Shown here: piece by piece, positions 62,384-64,000 of the stretch
How the letters are laid out: each line of letters starts with the position of its first letter
Position numbering within the stretch: position 1 is the first letter of the stretch
NCBI GenBank assembly: GCA_019614645.1
Contig: JABWDB010000035.1
Coordinates: forward strand, 248,001-312,000
Direction: 5' to 3'
DNA from: Stratiolaelaps scimitus
Lineage: Eukaryota > Arthropoda > Arachnida > Mesostigmata > Laelapidae
DNA: 64,000 nt
Position numbers and translations under genes: made by a program
Notes under the pieces: generated by a model
What the model saw: the letters and a program-made list of their open reading frames with translations, nothing else
Told to the model about the DNA's origin: nothing
Databases searched by the model: none

Positions 62384-63696
62384 ACAATATTTTCCTATAT
62401 TCGACTTGTTTAGCCAAACTTGCCAAACCTTGATGCACCCTAATCATCTTTGTCCATGGTCCTGCAAGGCCGGATGACGCCTTTTCTTAGGAGCGTTCAT
62501 TGTGTGTACATTACTAGTGGCTGTTTTTTCCTAGTGAAGATGTCGAAGAACCGACCTTTAGACCGTCTGCGTTGAAATGATCGCTAGACGTTTGTCGAAT
62601 CTGCTGAATTTGGTCGTGATGATACATTTCCTCTGTAGTTAGATTCCAGTGGCAACAACAACCCAACAATTAGCAGATTGCTGTTTTCTTATACACAAAA
62701 AAAAATTATTTTTTTATTTTTTTAGAGGAGGAGTATTTGACTTGACTTATAAACCTAACCTAACTAGGTTAGGTTTATTAGTCAAGTCAAATACTCCTCT
62801 TAGTAGTTTTTTTAAGTAAAATCACCCCCCCCCCTAATACAGGGGTGACATAACTCACTTTACATATGAGCTACATTTCCTTGGGTGGATATACACCTGC
62901 ATATGTACGGTTCTTATTATTACAATGACACAACTTCATTAATTAATTCGGTGATTTCACCATGCCCAAATTCATCGCATACGTATTATGTAATTAGAAT
63001 GATTGCCACCACATCATCCAAACTGCTGTAAACGAAAATACTTCACTAATTATTTTTGTTCCAATAATCTCTGCAGCTGATTTGGTCTGATATTCCGCTC
63101 CGCCAAATATTTGTTGTAATGTTCAAATATTTCGTGGTCATATTAGAATATGGAAGTCTTCGGGACAGTCGCATGCCAGCAGCATCGTGTAAATAAATCT
63201 AGATTGCATGCGCTTAGTAGCTTCGATGTAATGATCATCACGTCACATGTCGAGCGGTTTTTCATCTTCGTATATATATATACATATGTATACTTGTAAT
63301 CTTGTATAGATAGCTCGAATTGAGAAATGTGTTTGTATCAATGAGAACGCTCTACGTTCTCGACCCGCAGTTCGATACATACTATGGAATTTGACCGCTG
63401 GATAGAGAATCTCTAGGTCTCGGCCCGTTGTATCTTGATAATAGAAGAGGCCTTGAGTAAAAATAAAAACAAACATAGATGTCTGACTTATTCATATTTT
63501 TAGCCGATACGCGAAGAACTATTTGTTCGTTACTTGCGCCCAAAATGCAAGCACATCAATTCTGTTTTTTTTTCCATAAGTTATTCCTTATTTAGGTCGG
63601 TACTCGTAGTTTGATATTTTGGGCGGGTTTTGTTAAGTTTGAAACGTTGTTGAACGAAAGTTTTGCAAATACTCAATGAAGTGGGAAAGGACATAC
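62384..63696. other. Region downstream of the ARL14EP-like gene
   Basis: It should contain the 3' UTR of the ARL14EP-like gene. It includes a perfect-looking hairpin (62727-62800), a C run near 62825 and AT-rich DNA. No other coding block is supported. Confidence 0.5.
62727..62800. repeat. Inverted repeat (hairpin) with TTAGG-type motifs at its centre
   Basis: Arms of about 35 bp (GAGGAGTATTTGACTTGACT... and its complement) meet at AACCTAACCTAACTAGGTTA, with one mismatch and almost no loop. Located 340 bases after the ARL14EP-like stop codon. Confidence 0.85.
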
Positions 63697-63747
63697 CTGC
63701 TGATTCCGTTGGGAAAAATTGCCAATACCACCCGTATCGATGAGCTG
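63697..63747 (-). CDS. Possible 51-nt internal exon of a further - strand gene
   Basis: On the - strand, a polypyrimidine tract and acceptor (CAACTCCTTTCAG) precede 17 open codons (LIDTGGIGNFSQRNQQ and one more at the edge of the count), followed by a strong donor CAG|GTATGT. The splice signals on both sides are good, but the peptide matches no family that I recognise, and the remaining exons would lie outside the window. Confidence 0.25.
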
Positions 63748-64000
63748 AAAGGAGTTGTACAAATACTTTGGGCTGTTAACATAACTATTGAGAACTAAAA
63801 ATTAATTAGGAACTCTAAGGTTCCTATTCAAACAATGCACAGAATTGGTTGTATTTACTTATTGGTGTACGATACTTTTAATGAGTGATTTTCATTTATC
63901 CTACTAGCAAATTAGAACTTAACTGAAGAATACTTACAAAGGAGAACTTAAGAACAACTTGATTAATTCTTAAGTGAGGTATTTCTATAGTATTGTCTTT

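Noticed and set aside
1..64000. CRISPR arrays, bacterial operons, phage or integrated virus
   Set aside because: No regularly spaced repeats with unique spacers, no dense coding, and no capsid, polymerase or reverse-transcriptase block was seen. The gene structure is clearly eukaryotic.

Overview
This window is animal nuclear DNA, most likely from an arthropod. It holds spliced genes with GT-AG introns, a divergent ionotropic (chemosensory-type) glutamate receptor, Tc1/mariner transposons, tRNA-derived SINE-like repeats and many (TA)n tracts. A mite or other chelicerate would fit, but that is only an inference. I assembled the gene models by hand from homology blocks, splice consensus and codon phase, and every internal junction listed keeps the reading frame. 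No transcript or database check was possible.

Layout: (1) 0.75-11.0 kb, + strand: a 13-exon ionotropic receptor (582 aa) with ligand-binding lobes S1 and S2 and the membrane segments. (2) 13.5-19.8 kb, - strand: a 5-exon seipin (388 aa). Its first intron contains a 591-base run with no G at all. (3) 23.5-34.1 kb and 38.5-46.6 kb, - strand: two tandem quiescin sulfhydryl oxidase (QSOX) genes (590 and 581 aa) with matching exon boundaries. Each keeps three CxxC pairs and a C-terminal membrane anchor. A third QSOX-type first exon (51.8-52.2 kb) has no downstream exons of its own and is in the right phase to splice into the second gene, so it is probably an alternative first exon. (4) 56.9-62.4 kb, + strand: a small 3-exon gene ending in an ARL14EP-type cysteine-rich domain. 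Its introns are full of mobile DNA, including a 1.57 kb Tc1-like element with 233-bp inverted repeats and an 861-bp element bounded by identical 85-bp inverted repeats.

The genes do not form one pathway. Seipin (lipid-droplet biogenesis at the ER) and the QSOX pair (disulfide formation in the secretory pathway) both act in the endomembrane system, but their adjacency is probably incidental. The rest is introns and intergenic DNA carrying microsatellites, SINE-like fragments, a fold-back MITE family and decayed mariner pieces.
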